Shown: positions 24,936 through 27,744 of the stretch, piece after piece
Position numbering within the stretch: position 1 is the first letter of the stretch
How the letters are laid out: the number at the start of each line of letters is the position of its first letter
Origin: Bacteroidales bacterium
GTDB lineage: Bacteria; Bacteroidota; Bacteroidia; Bacteroidales; P3
Assembly: GCA_004551865.1 (NCBI GenBank)
Contig: SFPR01000020.1
Span: forward strand, 1 to 27,744
Direction: 5' to 3'
DNA: 27,744 bases
Made by a program: the position numbers and the translations under genes
Notes under the pieces: generated by a model
The model's input: only the letters and a program-made list of their open reading frames with translations
What the model was told of the DNA's origin: nothing
Database searches by the model: none

Positions 24936-25442
24936 TTATTTCTTTTTGAAGTTATAATCTCTCATTTTGATTGTTCCGGTTACGAAAGAAATGTACATTA
25001 TCTGCACACTCTCGAGTTTTTTCAGCGATTTGTCGGAGTATTTGTAGTTTATCTTGTGTATTTTGTAGTGATTTTGCCCCTCAAGCGGCGTATAAAAAAG
25101 ATATTCGTTGTGTTTGGGGTCGTAGTTGGCACGAGAGACCACCTCTTTCAGCTTCGGATACTTGAAAAAGTAGGAGTGACTGTTGAGTTTCTTGTTCTTT
25201 TTGAGCTTTATTCTCAATTCTTTCGGAAGAGATGAGGGTTCTATCTTCTCATTTGAGCTTTTGTTGTAGTAGGAGAAAGGATTGTCTTTGTCGATTTTGC
25301 CATCTATGGTATTGAGAAACACTTTTGCAATAAGACCTTTTGGATTTATGCTCATATCAAACATATACAAACTATCCTGTTGAGCATTTGCTCCAATGCA
25401 ACAAGCCGACAATAGAACAAAATAAAGTATCAATTTTTTCAT
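24936..25442 (-). CDS. Small secreted protein, family not recognised
   Basis: The 168-residue protein starts with a signal peptide (MKKLILYFVLLSACCIGANAQ). The mature part is rich in lysine, tyrosine and asparagine: PKELRIKLKKNKKLNSHSYF, then SRANYDPKHNEYLFYTPLEG and a C-terminal VTGTIKMRDYNFKKK. The strand-like alternation would fit a small beta-sandwich, but no family is evident. A -7 element lies only 3 bp upstream of the ATG, which implies a leaderless or nearly leaderless transcript. It is the first gene of a two-gene unit with the secreted protein that follows it. Confidence 0.72.
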   Translation of the reverse strand: MKKLILYFVLLSACCIGANAQQDSLYMFDMSINPKGLIAKVFLNTIDGKIDKDNPFSYYNKSSNEKIEPSSLPKELRIKLKKNKKLNSHSYFFKYPKLKEVVSRANYDPKHNEYLFYTPLEGQNHYKIHKINYKYSDKSLKKLESVQIMYISFVTGTIKMRDYNFKKK

Positions 25443-25445
25443 GCG

Positions 25446-25454
25446 GCAAAGGTA
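25446..25454 (-). promoter_or_regulatory. -7 element TACCTTTGC directly before the secreted-protein pair
   Basis: The minus strand reads TACCTTTGC-CGC-ATG. The -7 element ends 3 bp before the start codon, so transcription should begin at or within a few bases of the ATG. Confidence 0.6.
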
Positions 25455-25488
25455 ATGATTTTTTCAATCAGTTGATGAATTTTTTGCC

Positions 25489-25501
25489 GTAACGGCGAAT
25501 T
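25489..25501. repeat. Degenerate repeat unit (GTAACGGCGAATT)
   Basis: It matches AAAACGGCGTTTT at 9 of 13 positions and is followed by GTTTTT, like the better units. GCCG-TTA-type pairing with the preceding GCCG makes a short stem. It may be a decayed copy. Confidence 0.35.
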
Positions 25502-25571
25502 GTTTTTAAGGGTTTAACATTCGCTAACTAACTAAGGGTGTAGTTTTAGTGTCTGAATTTTCGCAGAAATG

Positions 25572-25603
25572 TTTGTCAGAATAATAAATTATTGTATATT
25601 TGC
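25572..25603 (+). promoter_or_regulatory. Promoter of the large secreted protein gene (TTTG-N19-TATATTTGC)
   Basis: TTTG at 25572-25575 and TATATTTGC at 25595-25603 are 19 bp apart, an ideal Bacteroidota promoter. It leaves a leader of about 70-75 nt before the ATG at 25682. Confidence 0.75.
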
Positions 25604-25681
25604 GAGTTAGTTTAGATAGATTGTTTTTAGGAATGAAAGCAACTAAGTATTTGATTTTGAAATGATAAAAGTTTTTGAGAT

Positions 25682-27744
25682 ATGAGAAAATATTCACTTC
25701 TTATGGTGCTGTTTCTGCTATTGGCAGGGCGATTTGTCAATGCGCAGGGACCTACTTTATTGACCCATGCAGATTTTGAAAACGGAATTCCTGCGGGCTG
25801 GACTGTCTCAGACCCGACAAATGTGGTCGTTTACAACAACCTTGCCGCAACAGGAAGCAAATCTGTGAGAATGATACCGAACTCGGGAGAAATAATGATA
25901 ACATCTCCTACGTTTCAAATTCCCGCAGGTTGTGCAACTCGTTTGGAGTTTAGCCACATTCCGATTTTGAATAACCAAAATGGAGGTCGTGTAGAGGTAA
26001 GAAAACCAAACGGAACATGGGCAACTTTGACCCTTTCGGGAGGAGATGCCAATCCGAGTTGTTATGACAAAAGCTATGGTGCGGGAGTTCAGAGCGGTTT
26101 TGACGGCAGTTTCAAAAAGGTGAACTATTGGCAGGGTAATGTCAATATCCCTTTGTCAGATTTGGACAGCACTTATTGGAGAAATGAGATATTTTATTTG
26201 TATTCGACACTGACTGCAAGTGCAACCGAAGTTCAGTTCAGATTTGTTGTTCCTGCTTCGACAGGTACAGCAGCGGATTTCTCAGGTTGGTTTATAGATG
26301 ATGTTCGTTTGTTCGTTGCAAGCGTGGCAGGAAATGAGGTGAGAGTGCCAAGAATAAAAGCTATTAACAAAGCTCCCACACTTGCTAACTATCCTACATG
26401 TAGCGATGTGCTTGTGAGTATGCAGATATTGGATGCGGGAGGTGCGATGTCCACGGCGGCAGATGCAGTGAAGATAGAATACAAACAACAAGATGATAAC
26501 GGAGTATTTCAACTTGCAACGGTGAATATGGTTTTGGTAGATGCCACAACCAACACATACGAGGGACATATACCATTTAACGGATTCGGACAACCTACTT
26601 TTTGGCGAGTGATTGCAACCGATTCCAAAGGAAATCAAATTCGGTATCCGTTTGTTTACGATACTTATGCGAGATATAACACAATACGACCGTATGCCGG
26701 TAGTAAAAAGATAAGAGAGACACAGACGAGCAACCAAGAGTTGATGATTCCAACAAACAAGCTCTCTTCGATGTTCCAAATGAGATATTCTGTTGAGGAA
26801 TTGACCGAAGCAGGATTTACAGCAGGAGAAATTGGAGGATTGTATTATGATGTTACTCAATCGGCGGCAGGTTTTGTGTTGCCGAACTTTAATCTCTATA
26901 TAGGTAATGTGTCCCCTGACTGGGTTTTGGAGACACAATATCAGTATTCGGCAAGTACTCTTACGAATGTATATAACAATCCTACTTTTGTAACTCCGCC
27001 CGTTGGTCAGCAATACATTCAGTTCAATGAGCCATTTTTGTGGGACGGAGTGAGCGATATAATGATTAAAACTTGTTGGGGAGCGGTATCCACAGCCGGA
27101 GGAGTGACCAAGGTTGAGTGTATCTCGACAAGCGGCGATTATAGGACAGGTCAGTTCGTTCAAACAGGAACATCGTTCGTTGAGGCTTGTACTGCTCCAT
27201 TCAGTTCGGCAGAACCACTAATTAACTACAAGGTCAATTTCAAATTTGACTTTGTTGATAATTGTGTGTTGCCGGTAGATGCGGCTTTGTCTTCCGTTTT
27301 GGCTCAGCCTGCCAATCAGACGGTGAGTGCAAATACCAATTCCAACTTCGGAGTGTATTTGAGAAATGACGGTTCAGAGCCATTGAGCCAGATAAAGGTA
27401 AGTTACTCGACCGATGACGGCTCTTCGGGAAATGCAACATGGAATGGCAATCTTGCTTCGGGCGATTCGACTATGTTTAACGTAACAAGTTCGTTGAACC
27501 TCACACCGGGATTTAGAAAGGTAACAGCATGGACGGATATTTTGCCGCCGGATGTGGATTGGAATACCGACAATGATACAATAGTATATGAGATTGTGTC
27601 TTGCGATGGACCGATGAATGGCGTTTATGCGATAGGAAATGTGTCAGGAGTTGCTTCTTCAAGAACGTTTGAGGACTTCAGACAAGCATTCAAAGTGTTG
27701 GAAGTTTGCGGTGTGGGCGCTCCTGTTACAATCAAGATAGACCC
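25682..27744 (+). CDS. Large secreted protein, probable type IX secretion cargo (3' end outside window)
   Basis: The frame is open from the ATG at 25682 to the window end (687 codons). Residues 1-21 form a signal peptide (cleavage after VNA). Residues about 30-210 look like the jelly-roll 'choice-of-anchor J'/cleaved-adhesin type domain: HADFENGIPAGWTVSD at the start and FSGWFIDDVRLFVAS at the end. A middle region follows (VRVPRIKAINKAPTLANYPT onward), then an Ig-like strand region (LSSVLAQPANQTVSANTNSN onward). From residue 646, NGVYAIGNVSGVASSRTFED then VCGVGAPVTIKID resembles the start of the beta-helix 'GTYTIGG...CGV.GPV' units common in giant cargo proteins of Bacteroidota. A C-terminal sorting domain would settle it but lies outside. 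Function is probably adhesion or surface binding. Confidence 0.85.
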   Translation, partial: MRKYSLLMVLFLLLAGRFVNAQGPTLLTHADFENGIPAGWTVSDPTNVVVYNNLAATGSKSVRMIPNSGEIMITSPTFQIPAGCATRLEFSHIPILNNQNGGRVEVRKPNGTWATLTLSGGDANPSCYDKSYGAGVQSGFDGSFKKVNYWQGNVNIPLSDLDSTYWRNEIFYLYSTLTASATEVQFRFVVPASTGTAADFSGWFIDDVRLFVASVAGNEVRVPRIKAINKAPTLANYPTCSDVLVSMQILDAGGAMSTAADAVKIEYKQQDDNGVFQLATVNMVLVDATTNTYEGHIPFNGFGQPTFWRVIATDSKGNQIRYPFVYDTYARYNTIRPYAGSKKIRETQTSNQELMIPTNKLSSMFQMRYSVEELTEAGFTAGEIGGLYYDVTQSAAGFVLPNFNLYIGNVSPDWVLETQYQYSASTLTNVYNNPTFVTPPVGQQYIQFNEPFLWDGVSDIMIKTCWGAVSTAGGVTKVECISTSGDYRTGQFVQTGTSFVEACTAPFSSAEPLINYKVNFKFDFVDNCVLPVDAALSSVLAQPANQTVSANTNSNFGVYLRNDGSEPLSQIKVSYSTDDGSSGNATWNGNLASGDSTMFNVTSSLNLTPGFRKVTAWTDILPPDVDWNTDNDTIVYEIVSCDGPMNGVYAIGNVSGVASSRTFEDFRQAFKVLEVCGVGAPVTIKID

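Noticed and set aside
26282..27163. Minus-strand open frame of 293 codons
   Set aside because: It lies wholly within the plus-strand secreted-protein frame, which has a promoter, signal peptide and recognisable domains; the antisense translation is cysteine/histidine-rich and has no motif.
1..27744. tRNA, rRNA or insertion-sequence genes
   Set aside because: I saw no tRNA cloverleaf signature, rRNA segment or transposase motif anywhere in the window.

Overview
The window looks like a chromosomal piece of an anaerobic, AT-rich Bacteroidota (Bacteroidales-type) genome. Three things point there. Many genes are preceded by the Bacteroidota sigma-ABfr -7 element TAnnTTTGC, usually just upstream of a start codon that lacks a clear Shine-Dalgarno sequence. 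The protein families are typical of the phylum: DUF6089 barrel, GH92 mannosidase, DUF3109, and a type IX secretion-style cargo. A HydF maturase and a B12-dependent class II ribonucleotide reductase indicate anaerobic life. I cannot name a genus.

Layout. 1-3452: the tail of a type I restriction-modification locus, with an unrecognised C-terminal fragment followed by full-length hsdR. 3453-4141: a non-coding junction with a truncated AAA-ATPase remnant (DUF4143-type family, minus strand) and a repeat array. 4142-7957 (+): hydF, then a closely packed set made of a DUF4810 lipoprotein, a DUF799/GNA1162-like protein and radA. 8177-12833 (+): GH92 alpha-mannosidase with a YfcE-like phosphoesterase, a DUF6089 barrel protein and a small PspC protein. 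12830-17504 (-): class II ribonucleotide reductase followed by a ComEA-like HhH/beta-barrel protein. 17732-19900 (+): DegT-family aminotransferase and galE. 19969-23637 (-): glnS, a small barrel protein, cdd and a CPBP protease in one direction with short gaps. 23731-24291 (+): DUF3109 protein, divergent from glnS. 24490-25442 (-): two small secreted orphans. 25682-end (+): the first 687 codons of a large secreted cargo-like protein that runs off the window.

The most striking structure is non-coding. A 13-bp near-palindrome, AAAACG-S-CGTTTT (S = C or G), recurs in intergenic DNA. Two separate convergent gene junctions (19886-19961 and 24344-24419) each carry exactly four units whose starts are spaced 21, 21 and 21 bp apart, i.e. 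about two helical turns. In each array the last two units lie in opposite orientation and can fold into a long hairpin followed by a T-rich run, so the arrays probably act at least as bidirectional terminators. Further units or degenerate copies lie upstream of hydF, downstream of radA, over the -33 region of the DegT-gene promoter, between cdd and the barrel gene, and upstream of the last gene. I noticed none in the middle of a gene.

Most genes are housekeeping or envelope functions and do not form one pathway. Local groupings that do make sense are the restriction locus, the DUF4810-DUF799 lipoprotein pair, the DegT-galE sugar-nucleotide pair, and the glnS-to-CPBP transcription unit.
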